Source: CAUZFZ01 sp963579025 (GTDB lineage Bacteria; Planctomycetota; Planctomycetia; Planctomycetales; Planctomycetaceae). From it: DNA of 64,000 bases. The stretch spans positions 6,134 through 70,133 of the forward strand of contig CAUZFZ010000038.1 of NCBI GenBank assembly GCA_963579025.1, written 5' to 3'. The translations under genes were made by a program, and so were the position numbers. How positions within the stretch are numbered: the stretch's first letter is position 1; every line of letters begins with the position of its first letter. Shown piece by piece: positions 19,757 through 28,437 of this stretch. The notes below the pieces were generated by a model that had not been told where the DNA came from, did not search any database, and worked only from the letters and a program-made list of their open reading frames with translations.

Positions 19757-20347
19757 ATGTCCTGGATAGCACAGATCGATGAAGACGCGGCGACCGGCCA
19801 GATTGCGAGGCTGTATGAGACTAGCCGTCAGCGTGCTGGCTCCGTCGCCAACATCATCAAAGTCATGAGCCGGGATGCTCGCACGACCGAGCAGTCGATG
19901 GTGTTTTACGTGACTCTCATGAAGAGTCCCAACGCTCTGGACGCAGCGCGGCGCGAGATGCTGGCCGCAGTCGTCAGTAACGTCAATGACTGCTACTACT
20001 GAACGCTGTCCCATGCACACGACTTCGGTCTGGAGTCAGGAAACACACAGCTCGCCGAACAACTGGTGCTCGATTATCGACAGGCGAATTTAAGCAGTGC
20101 AGATCAGGCTTTGTGTGATTACGCCGTCCGGCTGACGCTCACGCCCGGACAAATGGGCTCGTCTCATCTCGATATGCTGCGGCAGCACGGTTTCGACGAC
20201 GATCAGATCACGATCGCTGCGCAGGTCATCGGTTACTTCAACTACATCAACCGGATTGCCGATGGTCTGGGCGTTGATCCCGAATCGTGGATGACACCGC
20301 CTCGGGAAGTCTGGCTGAAAAACAAAGGCCAGAACTGGCTGCCGTGA
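19757..20347 (+). CDS. AhpD-like peroxidase-related protein with in-frame TGA at the CxxC second cysteine (candidate selenoprotein)
   Basis: Read as one frame, this gives 196 residues, the normal length for AhpD/carboxymuconolactone-decarboxylase-fold peroxidase-related enzymes. A good Shine-Dalgarno (GAGAGG) precedes the ATG. The active-site segment reads REMLAAVVSNVNDCYY, then TGA at 20000-20002, then TLSHAHDFG. The family motif is N-x-C-x-Y-C-x3-H, so the stop replaces exactly the second redox cysteine. The same frame continues with normal family sequence (LSSADQALCDYAVRLTLTPG, GFDDDQITIAAQVIGYFNYINRIADGLG) to 20347. Selenocysteine-containing AhpD-like proteins are known. A weak hairpin with a GAC-TTCG-GTC tip lies 19-28 bases after the TGA. 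The alternative is a nonsense mutation (TGC to TGA); no selenocysteine machinery is in the window. Confidence 0.7.
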
Positions 20348-20548
20348 CGGTTTGGCAAACTGCGGCGGCGTTGATGAACGGGTTGAGATTGCGTGTCTCT
20401 CTGATCGATCTCGCCGGGTAGAAAATTCCGGGGGAGTATTCCTGAAGTCACGCGAAACTGCTTCCGATCACACTTTTTGTTCGTCTCGCTTACGCAACGC
20501 AGAGTATGAATCCCGTGTTTACGGATTCTTTCACGGGGGAGTGGTGTC

Positions 20549-20755
20549 ATGGTCGCAGCGATTGAAAAAACGGCGGACCACACGTCAGACCGTCAGCCGG
20601 GTTGCGGATGGCGAATGTTCGACCACTACTCGACGCTGGAAGGCGCCGAGTCAAAGCTGTCGGAACTGACCTCGGCGGGTTTCGACGCACGCCTGTCAAT
20701 GATCGACGGGCTGAGCATCATCGTCCGGCGCGAAGCACGAGTTTGTCAGCACTGA
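20549..20755 (+). CDS. Small hypothetical protein (68 aa)
   Basis: A purine-rich GGGGGAGTGG sequence lies about 8 bases upstream of the ATG. The product contains GCGWRMFDHYSTLEGAESKL, then ELTSAGFDARLSMIDGLSIIVRRE, a compact alpha/beta pattern reminiscent of small SPOR-like folds, though no family is recognised. There is no signal peptide. It lies between the AhpD-like gene and a convergent glycosyltransferase gene. Codon pattern and the ribosome-binding site are the only support for a real gene. Confidence 0.5.
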   Translation: MVAAIEKTADHTSDRQPGCGWRMFDHYSTLEGAESKLSELTSAGFDARLSMIDGLSIIVRREARVCQH

Positions 20756-20799
20756 CAGACTCGATCACGTGGCCTGCGGCCTGAGTGCAACGCGGCGCG

Positions 20800-22569
20800 T
20801 CATCGTATGCGAGTTCCGGACGTGTCAGTCGGCCGCGTCACGGTCTGCTCGTGCGAACTCGCTCGACCCAGCAACACAAGCGTCTTGTCTGGTCTCGTAA
20901 AAAACGGGATCTCTGCCAGGACATCCACTCCGGCGGGCAGAGGCGTCTCCAGAGTGTCCAGGTCAGCCAGGGTCGTGATCGCGAAATGATCGGCGTCCTG
21001 GGCAAGAAACGGCGACAGTCGCGAGACATGGTCCTCTCGAACGGGATGTCCCGCGTAAAACACCCAGCTCGAACGGAACGCCCCGGCGGCTCGCAGCTCT
21101 GGGGCGCTGCTTAGTGAATTCACGGTGTTCATCAGCGAAGCGATCTGCTGACGCTGCCCGATTCGCGCGGCCGCTGGCCCCAGCAATCCGGCCGTAAACA
21201 CGATGGCTGTAACAGCAAACGTTCCGATGGCGAACTGCGGTCGTGATCGAAGCAGCATCCAGCTCACGATGCCTCCAGCAATCAGCGGCAGCGCGACAAT
21301 CGCGACCAGTTCGTCACCTGGCGAAAAATGACGGGCCAGGAACACAAGCCCCACGGTCAAAGCCACTCCGACGGCGATCAGTGTTCCGATTGAGAAGCGG
21401 GGCCAGCACATTCGCAACGATGATTTCCCTTCGGCGAGCCGGACTGCGAAATCGGCCATGAGCAGTGCCAGGCCAGGGTAACACGGCGCCACATAGCTGG
21501 GCAGCTTTGTACCGGCCAGCGAGAACAGGCCGACGACCACACCGACCCAGCACAGGCAGAAGATACGTGACGCGTGCGCGTCGTCCGGTTGCTTCAGCCG
21601 CTGAGCCAGGTCCAGTCCCAACGGGATGAAAAACACGGACCACGGAAAGAAGCCCGCGCACATCACCAATGGGTAGTAGATGATTGGTCCGCCGTGGTGC
21701 TCCATGGACTGAGCGAAACGACCCACGTTGTGATCCAGAAAGAACCCGCGAGTCCACTCGCCATCGGTCCGCAGAGTGACGACCACATACCACGGCAGCG
21801 CCACGACGAGACAGGCGAGTGTTGCAGTGACGGGCTTCATCGCGAGGCACGTCTTTACGAAGTGACCTGGATGAAAAGGACGCAGGCAGGCCGCGACCCA
21901 CGCGAAAATCCGGCTTGATGACACCGCGTCGCCGGAGCGCTCTGGCAGTCGACGCACGAGCAGAAACATTCCGATGATCGCGGTCGGGAGAACCAGGCCG
22001 ATGGGGCCTTTGGCCAGTACGGCCAGACCCATGACGCCATACATCAGCGAGAGCACGCGACGGTCCGACGGGTAATCAACCACCATCCGCGAGCTGCCAG
22101 TTTTTCCGGTCACTGCCACCACATAGATCGCGATTGCAAGCGTCAACAGAAAAATCAGCACGGCATCCGGTGTGGCCGCTCGAGAAAGCATGACGGGCGT
22201 GATCGTTGACGCGAGAACGAGCGCCGCCAGCAGTCCTCGTTTCGCATCGAACAGTCGGACGCCGATCAGGTAAGTCAGCAGTACTGTGCCCGTCCCGAGT
22301 ACAGCCGACCAGAATCTGGCGGAGAACTCGTTCACTCCGAACAGCGAGTAGGCGCTCATCATCAGCCAGTAAAGCATCACGGGCTTATGTGTTCGCAGTT
22401 CACCGTTAAACCACGGAACGACCCAGTCGCCGCGTTCCAGCATCTCGGCGGCGCATCCCGCGTTGCGTGGCTCGTCTTCGTCCCACAGAGGAGCTGCGCC
22501 AAGCCAACTGAACAGCACGATGATGGTGACCGCGACAACAATCCCGATGTGGCCGAATCTGCTGTGCAT
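20800..22569 (-). CDS. Glycosyltransferase family 39 (ArnT/PMT-like) membrane protein
   Basis: A polytopic protein of about 589 residues. The first periplasmic loop has PLWDEDEPRNAGCAAEML and WFNGELRTHKPVMLYWL, matching the catalytic acidic pair and RxHKPPL-type motif of ArnT-like GT39 enzymes, which move sugars from polyprenyl-phosphate donors. Roughly ten further hydrophobic segments follow, then a soluble C-terminal region. The start at MHSRFGHIG (22569) is preferred; a GTG ten codons upstream is possible. The gene is divergent from a PAP2 phosphatase gene, which could act on polyprenyl phosphates in the same pathway (inference). The acceptor, lipid A or protein, cannot be deduced. Confidence 0.9.
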   Translation of the reverse strand: MHSRFGHIGIVVAVTIIVLFSWLGAAPLWDEDEPRNAGCAAEMLERGDWVVPWFNGELRTHKPVMLYWLMMSAYSLFGVNEFSARFWSAVLGTGTVLLTYLIGVRLFDAKRGLLAALVLASTITPVMLSRAATPDAVLIFLLTLAIAIYVVAVTGKTGSSRMVVDYPSDRRVLSLMYGVMGLAVLAKGPIGLVLPTAIIGMFLLVRRLPERSGDAVSSSRIFAWVAACLRPFHPGHFVKTCLAMKPVTATLACLVVALPWYVVVTLRTDGEWTRGFFLDHNVGRFAQSMEHHGGPIIYYPLVMCAGFFPWSVFFIPLGLDLAQRLKQPDDAHASRIFCLCWVGVVVGLFSLAGTKLPSYVAPCYPGLALLMADFAVRLAEGKSSLRMCWPRFSIGTLIAVGVALTVGLVFLARHFSPGDELVAIVALPLIAGGIVSWMLLRSRPQFAIGTFAVTAIVFTAGLLGPAAARIGQRQQIASLMNTVNSLSSAPELRAAGAFRSSWVFYAGHPVREDHVSRLSPFLAQDADHFAITTLADLDTLETPLPAGVDVLAEIPFFTRPDKTLVLLGRASSHEQTVTRPTDTSGTRIR

Positions 22570-22761
22570 CCATGCAACCCCGAAATCGACTGATATCACA
22601 CTGACACGCGTTTCCGTGTCCGGCGGAAAGCTAGTTCAATCGATACGCACTCGGAAGATCAGCCGGTTCCACACAGGACCAATTCGGCATTGAGGCCGCG
22701 AATGGATTCGCCATAACTTTCGAGTCGCAAACAGCGATCGATCCCCTGCCAGGAAGGCGCC

Positions 22762-23496
22762 ATGTCGGAAAGCGACGTCTGGAAATCGCGGCCAACTATT
22801 CACGCTGGAGAACTGCCCGGATCGCAATCCACGGGCGGGCGATCATTCAGCTTCGCTGTGATTCTTGTGCTGGCTGGCTGCGCTGTGATGCCCTGGGACG
22901 TCGCGATCGACCACTGGGTCCGCAGTTGCGATATCCCCGGCATGCTTGACGATGTCTTTGTGGCGGGCGAGTCGTTCGGGAATGCCGCCGGCGTTCTGCT
23001 GATCGCCTTGACCATTTTCGTGCTGGCTCCGCAATATCGGCGGAAGGTCCCCACAATTCTGTGTGCCGCATTAGGCAGCGGCATTACCAGTCAGGCTTTG
23101 AAAGTCTTCGTGACTCGCACTCGCCCGCGCGACCTGCCGGCCGACCTCGCTTCGTTTCGCGATACATTCGAGTGGCCATTCCTGGTGACGACTGAAAACA
23201 TCCGCGTTCGCAGTCTGCCGTCCTCACACACGGCGACGGCCGTCGGTCTGGCCGTTGCTCTGGCCTGGTGTTTTCCACGCGGACGCTGGTTGTTCGCTGG
23301 CCTCGCCGCACTCGTGGCGGTTCAGCGAGTCGAGATTCGGGCTCATTTTCCCAGCGACGTCCTGTTCGGAGCCGCAGTTGGATGGGTGTTTGCACAGGTC
23401 TGGCTGCCGCGGACTCGGGTCGCATCAGAAGCGAGTCAACCCGCTGCTGAGTCGTCCAGGCCTGTCGATGGTCCCCCGGCCGCGAAGGCCGCGTGA
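22762..23496 (+). CDS. PAP2-family membrane phosphatase
   Basis: A 244-residue membrane protein with the three PAP2 signature motifs in order: KVFVTRTRPR (motif 1), RSLPSSHTATA (motif 2, PSGH-like with catalytic His) and RVEIRAHFPSD (motif 3, nucleophilic His and Asp). Five or six hydrophobic segments surround them. The start ATG at 22762 follows AGGAAGG. Family members dephosphorylate phosphatidic acid, PGP or undecaprenyl pyrophosphate. The divergent GT39 gene makes a polyprenyl-phosphate substrate attractive, but this is not proven by sequence. The C-terminus is an Ala/Ser/Pro-rich tail. Confidence 0.9.
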   Translation: MSESDVWKSRPTIHAGELPGSQSTGGRSFSFAVILVLAGCAVMPWDVAIDHWVRSCDIPGMLDDVFVAGESFGNAAGVLLIALTIFVLAPQYRRKVPTILCAALGSGITSQALKVFVTRTRPRDLPADLASFRDTFEWPFLVTTENIRVRSLPSSHTATAVGLAVALAWCFPRGRWLFAGLAALVAVQRVEIRAHFPSDVLFGAAVGWVFAQVWLPRTRVASEASQPAAESSRPVDGPPAAKAA

Positions 23497-23692
23497 TTCC
23501 GGCTTTCGGGAACAGGGTTGGACCACTCCTGAAAACGAGGGATTGAATAGGTTGCCGGGGACGAGTTCCTGAACAACAATGACCCAGAGGTCGAGTGTTT
23601 CAGGTCTGGCTGCAGTCGGCCGTTCCTGGGAACCGATGAATCAGGGAACGGCTCTTAAGCCAGATTTGTCCGAATCAGCCACGAGGCGTCCG

Positions 23693-24073
23693 ATGGCCAA
23701 GAAAAAGAAGCTTCCGAAGCAGATCGCGATTATCAACGCGGATAACTGCACCGGATGCGAATCCTGCCTTGAGGTCTGCCCGGTCGACTGCATCTACATG
23801 GTCCCCGGAGACACTCTGCCTTCGTTGCTGCACTTCTGCGAAATCGACGTCGAGCGTTGTGTCGGCTGCGAAGTGTGCGTGCATATCCCCGGCAAAAAAT
23901 CCGACCCCTACGAACTGCTGGTTTGTCCGTGGGATGCGATTGAGATGATTCCGACAGTCGAAGCTGGCTGGCAGGTCGCCGAGAAAGGTGGACCGCCCGA
24001 GTACATCGAAGCCAATTGGGAACGTCTGGTCGAACCGGCCATCCGCATGTCAGAATTGGCCGCGGCTCAGTAG
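23693..24073 (+). CDS. 2[4Fe-4S] ferredoxin-like protein
   Basis: The start MAKKKKLPKQ at 23693 is chosen because a GAGG lies about 7 bases upstream and the lysine-rich start leads directly into the fold. The first cluster motif is CTGCESCLEVCP. The second, CVGCEVC, is followed by an extended HIPGKKSDPYELLVCP loop, giving C-x2-C-x2-C-x15-C, longer than in classical clostridial ferredoxins. A 40-residue C-terminal extension contains GWQVAEKGGPPEYIEANWERL. It is a cytoplasmic electron carrier; its partner is not evident from neighbours. Total length is 126 residues. Confidence 0.85.
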   Translation: MAKKKKLPKQIAIINADNCTGCESCLEVCPVDCIYMVPGDTLPSLLHFCEIDVERCVGCEVCVHIPGKKSDPYELLVCPWDAIEMIPTVEAGWQVAEKGGPPEYIEANWERLVEPAIRMSELAAAQ

Positions 24074-24182
24074 TCGTTCGACGTTGCGGCGGCTGTTCAT
24101 GCCCCCACATCCAATCCGCGTCTGTGGCGCGACGCATTGTGAGGGAAGCCGAATAGTTTCGGCCGCGACGAGGACATCCGCG

Positions 24183-24598
24183 TCACTCAGGTTCCGCCGC
24201 ATCATCGCTGATTTCCCCTTTTTGCTCTTCGTCGAGGAGCAGCGCGATATGGGGAGCAATGGCATCGCGGATTTCACGCAGTTGCCGACGAGTTTCGGTT
24301 AGAGACGCTTTCTGCTCGTCAGTCAGACGCAGCGAACCAATCACGTGTTGAAACAACGGCAAGCCTGTCAGCCCGAAACTGAGACCCTGCTCGCTCGCCT
24401 TGAGGCGCTCAACGTGCTGCTCATCAGTCAGAATATCGTTGAGTTCCTGCACGAAGGTGTGCTCCAGCGGAGCCAGATCCGCAACCATTGCCTGAGCCTA
24501 CTCCAAACGCTGGGCCTGCGTCATCTGCATGGGAACCCAGTCGGCCATCGGTCAGACGCGTCAGATTCAACGCCCGGTTCTGGATTGTCGTCAACCAT
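24183..24598 (-). pseudogene. Broken LTxEQ-type (Spy/CpxP-like) helical protein gene
   Basis: A good start with AGGAGAGG upstream of the ATG at 24598 gives MVDDNPEPGVESDASD, but this frame ends after 25 codons. The remaining coding signal is in another frame: MQMTQAQRLE, a TAG stop, then AQAMVADLAPLEHTFVQELN continuing to EQKGEISDDAAEPE at 24183. LTDEQHVERL and LRLTDEQKASLTETRRQLRE resemble the LTxxQ helices of Spy-like or metal-sensing chaperones. Both a frameshift (around 24550) and an amber codon at a likely Gln would need repair, so this is called a pseudogene. A shorter intact 101-residue product from the ATG at 24488 cannot be excluded. Confidence 0.6.
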
Positions 24599-24653
24599 CG
24601 TGCCTCTCCTGAATCACTGCCCAAGGAGGATTACATCGGCAAACGTACGATTG

Positions 24654-25883
24654 TCAACTGGCCGGATCGGCATCCGTTCCAGGGGCAATCACGTCCAGGG
24701 TCAGTTCGGGTTTGTATTCGTGCGGACGTTTGCGGACCACGGTCGCTTTTTTGATTTCATCGCCGGCTTGGACGATGGCAACAATGTCCATGCCGTCGAT
24801 GACCCGGCCAAAAACTGTATGGCCGCCCTTCTCGGGGACCATGCGGGGATTTAACCACTCGGTCGGAAGATGAGTCAGGAAGAACTGCGACCCACCCGAA
24901 TCGAGACCACTGTGTGCCATGCTCAGACTGCCGCGGAAGTGCATGCGGGCATCTTCGCGATAGCACTCGCACTTGATTGAGTAACCAGGTCCGCCTAAGC
25001 CGTCGTTGCCGGGGTCTTCATCGAGTGAGTTGGGGTCGCCGCCCTGGGCCATGAATCCGGGAATGACGCGGTGGAACTTAACCCCGTCGTATTTTCCGCC
25101 TTCGACCAGGCTCACAAAGTTAGCCACCGAATTCGGGGCCTGATCTTCGAACAGCTCGATCAGGATCTTTCCACGACTCGTGTCGAATTCCACCCGAGGC
25201 AGTGCCTGGTCACCTTCGAGTGCGGCTTCACGCTCTCGGATTGCCTTTTCGGTTTTCCAGAATTCGATGTACTCGCTGGTGGCATCGACATAGCCCTGAT
25301 AGCGGGGATCCAGCCGATTCTCTGCCTTCGCCTCGTTCATCAGCGTGAGAGCTTCTTCGAAGTTGTGTAGAGCGAACTGCGACACCGCGCCCATGCTGAG
25401 GGCATTCTTCGTGCGGCGATCCGCCGCGACGAGCTTCGCGGCGATTGCGGCCGACGTCTCATACAGGTTTTGATTGAATGCCTTCTGCATGACGATTTCA
25501 CCCGCATCCAGGTCATCCGGCTGCTGCGCGTAAACGTCCTCTGCCAAGTCCAGCATCTTCGGGTAAACCGACACCTCGAACTCGCGAATCAGGTCCGTGT
25601 ACTGGTCCCGGACCTTCTGTTGCTCCTCGCGTTTCTTCGTATCCGCGAATGCCTTCTTCAGTTCCTGCAACTGTTCGAAGATGGCCACTCGGCGGTCCAA
25701 GGCCGTTTTCCATGCGAGCAGCGGATCCTCAGTTGTTGCCTCTTCCGGAACCGTTGTCGCCGGGGTCGGGGCTGGGGACACAGCGTCGGCCGGTTTGGGA
25801 TCATCCGATTCCTGTGCCGGCAGGCTCGCCGTGAGAAGTAGTCCGCACACAGCGGAAAGAACAACTTGAAATACGCGGGACAT
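24654..25883 (-). CDS. Exported cyclophilin-type peptidyl-prolyl isomerase
   Basis: The start at 25883 (MSRVFQVVLSAVCGLLL) gives a clear signal peptide ending around LPAQ; an earlier in-frame Met would bury it. Residues ~60-220 are helical and TPR-like, with a Glu/Lys coiled region. The cyclophilin domain (~231-400) carries FHRVIPGFMAQGGDP, the catalytic Arg/Phe/Gln signature, plus GGSQFFLTH and HTVFGRVIDGMDIV. It isomerises X-Pro bonds, probably in the periplasm. The family is common in planctomycetes with such N-terminal extensions. The gene lies convergently with the ferredoxin and next to the broken Spy-like gene, itself possibly a periplasmic folding factor. Confidence 0.9.
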   Translation of the reverse strand: MSRVFQVVLSAVCGLLLTASLPAQESDDPKPADAVSPAPTPATTVPEEATTEDPLLAWKTALDRRVAIFEQLQELKKAFADTKKREEQQKVRDQYTDLIREFEVSVYPKMLDLAEDVYAQQPDDLDAGEIVMQKAFNQNLYETSAAIAAKLVAADRRTKNALSMGAVSQFALHNFEEALTLMNEAKAENRLDPRYQGYVDATSEYIEFWKTEKAIREREAALEGDQALPRVEFDTSRGKILIELFEDQAPNSVANFVSLVEGGKYDGVKFHRVIPGFMAQGGDPNSLDEDPGNDGLGGPGYSIKCECYREDARMHFRGSLSMAHSGLDSGGSQFFLTHLPTEWLNPRMVPEKGGHTVFGRVIDGMDIVAIVQAGDEIKKATVVRKRPHEYKPELTLDVIAPGTDADPAS

Positions 25884-26601
25884 GGCTCTGATCCTGCCAG
25901 AGGGTGAGGGATTGGCTTGCTGCGTCGCATTCACGGACGTGCCTGGCGTTTCGTCAGCCGTGAAGTGATGGATGTAGCCGAACTCGCCAGAGTTTGGTTT
26001 CCCCGGGTCCGGCCAAAGTCTGGCGACTCCCGCTACACCTCAAAACACAACTGACACAGCACTAGCGGCTCAACAAGCGACTTTGCTTCCGTTTCGGGAA
26101 GTCTAACCGAGTTTATCGGGCGATGCTGCTGCTGAAAACTAACCCGGCCGGAGAGGTCACGTGACCCGATGGCTACCGGCTTCAGCCACTGAAAGTCGTC
26201 TGCCGCGGCAACACTCAGCGAGCCCGGCGCCAACCGTAACCGACCGGCTTTAGCCGCTGAAGCCGGTGGCAATCGGGAGTTGGCTGAAGCCGACTGGTCA
26301 TTCGTGCTGCCCACAAACCGTGACGGTCAAAACAACGAAGTCAACTGAAGCCGAAGGAGGTCATGTTCACCTCAGGAGACGTTACGGTCAGGTCTATGCT
26401 GGTAATACAGTCAACAGGAGTATCGGTCGTTGTTGATGGAGAGATGGCTCGGTAGTGTGGCGGGGTCCTCAAAACCCTGGCCCAACCATCAGGACTCTGA
26501 TTCGCGTGACGTACATATTAAGGCAGCACAGCGAGGGAATTGATTCAGCTTTATTCAGACGTTTTACAGTCACCGGCAACCCGCAGCGGAGGTGTGACGT
26601 C
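25884..26601. other. Large intergenic region with palindromic repeats
   Basis: About 720 bases between divergent genes. It contains three copies of a CCGGCTTCAGCC-like motif (annotated separately at 26171-26300). GGAGG near 26590 is the ribosome-binding site for the DUF1559 gene. Open frames here are translations of the repeat and are not credible genes. Confidence 0.5.
26171..26300. repeat. ACCGGCTTYAGCC palindromic repeat cluster
   Basis: Three related motifs occur: TACCGGCTTCAGCCACTGAA near 26174, the perfect inverted repeat ACCGGCTT-tagccgctg-AAGCCGGT at 26243-26267, and GGCTGAAGCCGAC near 26282. This looks like a dispersed REP-type hairpin cluster of the kind seen in planctomycete intergenic regions. 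No associated transposase is visible. Confidence 0.7.
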
Positions 26602-27579
26602 ATGATCAGGCAGGCTCAGCGGAGACGGCACGGGTTTACTCTCATCGAATTACTTGTCGTGATTGCGATCATCGCCATTCTGATCGCATTGCTGCTTCCG
26701 GCGGTCCAGCAGGCACGGGAGGCCGCCCGTCGGGCGAGTTGTCGCAACAACCTGAAACAGCTTGGGCTGGCCGTCCACAATTATCACGACGTCCACAATT
26801 GCCTGCCGCCGGCCGGGCTCGTGAGCGGCATGTCGGCGACCCAGCCTCCCACTGGCAAGAACTACAGTTGGATTGTGTTGATTCTGCCCCAGATCGATCA
26901 GGGCAACCTGCACAGGCAATTCAATTTCAACACGACCGTGTTCAACCAGACGGGCAATCCACAGGCAACCCGACTTGCGGCTCTGGTGTGCCCCAGTGAC
27001 TCGGGTGACGGTGGCCCTTACATCAGCACCCACACGTCCAACCGGCCATTCGCCAAAGGCAACTACGCTGCATTTGTCACTCCAATCCACACCGACATGC
27101 AGCGTTTGTTTCCGGGAATGCTGACGGCCAACCTGCAACGGTTTGCGAATGTCACTGACGGAGTCAGCAACACGTGGATGCTCAGTGAAGTCCGTACCCG
27201 CAGCCACCCGCAGGACCAGCGGGGTGCCTGGGCTCTGCCCTGGACGGGCACGTCACAGCTCGCGTACGACATGCATTCGCTTTCGACGACCAATTTCATC
27301 GGCAATCCGGCCAGCGATGTGCAGAGTCCGAACAATCAGACAAGCAACCTGGACATGCTGTATGAGTGTCCCGACGCTGCCGGCGCTCAACTTGCCAGAA
27401 TGCCTTGTAATCCGGCGTCAAGAGGCTGGCTCTCTGCCGCTCCGCGCAGTCAGCATGTCGGAGGTGTCATGGCAGGCTACGGAGACGGTCGAGTGGGTTT
27501 CGTGTCCGACAGCATCGACAAAATGCTGATGGGAAACCTGATCAGCATCAACGACGGGGAAACCGTGACGCCTCCCTGA
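26602..27579 (+). CDS. DUF1559 protein with prepilin-type N-terminus
   Basis: A GGAGG about 10 bases upstream fixes the ATG at 26602. The product begins MIRQAQRRRHGFTLIELLVV, the type IV prepilin N-methylation/cleavage site (RRHG^FTLIE) with the long hydrophobic helix, then QQAREAARRASCRNNLKQLG and LAVHNYHDVHNCLPP, the DUF1559 (SBP_bac_10) signature. The C-terminal HVGGVMAGYGDGRV is the H-x9-DG motif. These pseudopilin-like proteins exist in many copies in planctomycetes. They are thought to be exported through a type II/IV pilus-like machine, but individual roles are unknown. Length 325 residues. Confidence 0.95.
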   Translation: MIRQAQRRRHGFTLIELLVVIAIIAILIALLLPAVQQAREAARRASCRNNLKQLGLAVHNYHDVHNCLPPAGLVSGMSATQPPTGKNYSWIVLILPQIDQGNLHRQFNFNTTVFNQTGNPQATRLAALVCPSDSGDGGPYISTHTSNRPFAKGNYAAFVTPIHTDMQRLFPGMLTANLQRFANVTDGVSNTWMLSEVRTRSHPQDQRGAWALPWTGTSQLAYDMHSLSTTNFIGNPASDVQSPNNQTSNLDMLYECPDAAGAQLARMPCNPASRGWLSAAPRSQHVGGVMAGYGDGRVGFVSDSIDKMLMGNLISINDGETVTPP

Positions 27580-27632
27580 CGTAAGGAATGACGCACTGGA
27601 ATTCCAGCTCTCTCCCCAGGCGAGTCTTACAC

Positions 27633-28040
27633 ATGAAACCGTCTCAGATTGCGATTGTCCTGATCGCCGTTGGGAGCATCTTCGGAGTACTTTCGCTGCT
27701 CTGGCCCGCCGCTGTTGGAGGAAAGCGAGCGTACTCTGATGACGACGCGGTGGAGTACCAACAGGCCAGTGCGAAACTGCACGAACAGAAGACCTCGCAC
27801 TCCGCCGCGTCCGATCATCACGGCGATGTCGAGAGTGAGGGGCATTCGCACGACCACGCCGACGTCGCACTGGATGATGAGGCGCTGCAGGCGGCCCAGG
27901 AGCGAATGGATGCGATCGAAGCCGTTCGCGACGCCGCCATCAACAGAGGACAGTCAACAGCCGGCGTCTTCAAGTGGCTGGGCATTCTGACACTCGCTGG
28001 CGGGATCATCACCCACTTTGCTGCACGCGGACGCGAGTGA
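27633..28040 (+). CDS. Two-TM membrane protein with His-rich loop (135 aa)
   Basis: Begins MKPSQIAIVLIAVGS with a first membrane helix (residues ~5-25), then an acidic soluble region with SDHHGDVESEGHSHDHAD that could bind a divalent metal. A helical segment (ALQAAQERMDAIEAVRDAA) and a second membrane helix (GVFKWLGILTLAGGIITHF) follow. The family is not recognised. It follows the DUF1559 gene on the same strand, about 50 bases downstream. An upstream in-frame start at 27588 would put a polar leader before the helix and is less likely. Confidence 0.65.
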   Translation: MKPSQIAIVLIAVGSIFGVLSLLWPAAVGGKRAYSDDDAVEYQQASAKLHEQKTSHSAASDHHGDVESEGHSHDHADVALDDEALQAAQERMDAIEAVRDAAINRGQSTAGVFKWLGILTLAGGIITHFAARGRE

Positions 28041-28167
28041 CCGCGAGGCGCAAGCGTGAAAGGACAGGCAATCACGCTCCCGATTGGCGTTGTGGAGGTC
28101 GGAAAAATCGACGATCCCCCGTGTGTCTCAAGGTGTCACGAAGACCCTTCACCGCGGGCCGTCAGGA

Positions 28168-28437
28168 ATGACATTCAAGCAGATCAGGTCTCTGGGCAGA
28201 AAGCTCGTTGCGTTCCTCTCGCTGTTCGATGACTGTTTCGGACGGGTCGACGCGCGGGCTCTGTTGAGTGTCTATGTCAAAGGCCAGCTCTCCAGCATTC
28301 ACGGCAAGACCGCCGAGGCTATCGCACTGGCGGCCGGCAGGGCTCCGCGCACCCTGCAGCGCTTCCTGGAATCCATCAAGTGGGATGAGCAACGACTCCG
28401 CGACCACTGTCAGCAACTGGTCGCCTTGCAGGCAGGC
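28168..28437 (+). pseudogene. IS701-type transposase N-terminal fragment
   Basis: About 90 residues from MTFKQIRSLGRKLVAFLSLF through DCFGRVDARALLSVYVKGQL, ALAAGRAPRTLQRFLESIKW and DEQRLRDHCQQLVALQAG match the N-terminal region of IS701-family DDE transposases as remembered. The homology then stops abruptly, and the frame runs on through unrelated sequence that is antisense to the sigma fragment below. The catalytic DDE region is absent. This is a decayed insertion-sequence remnant. Confidence 0.7.

Noticed and set aside
19375..19782. 135-codon plus-strand frame with several Cys before the AhpD-like gene
   Set aside because: No recognisable domain, no ribosome-binding site, and it overlaps the well-supported start at 19757.
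26033..26314. 93-codon minus-strand frame in the spacer before the DUF1559 gene
   Set aside because: The C-terminal half is a translation of palindromic repeats; typical spurious frame.
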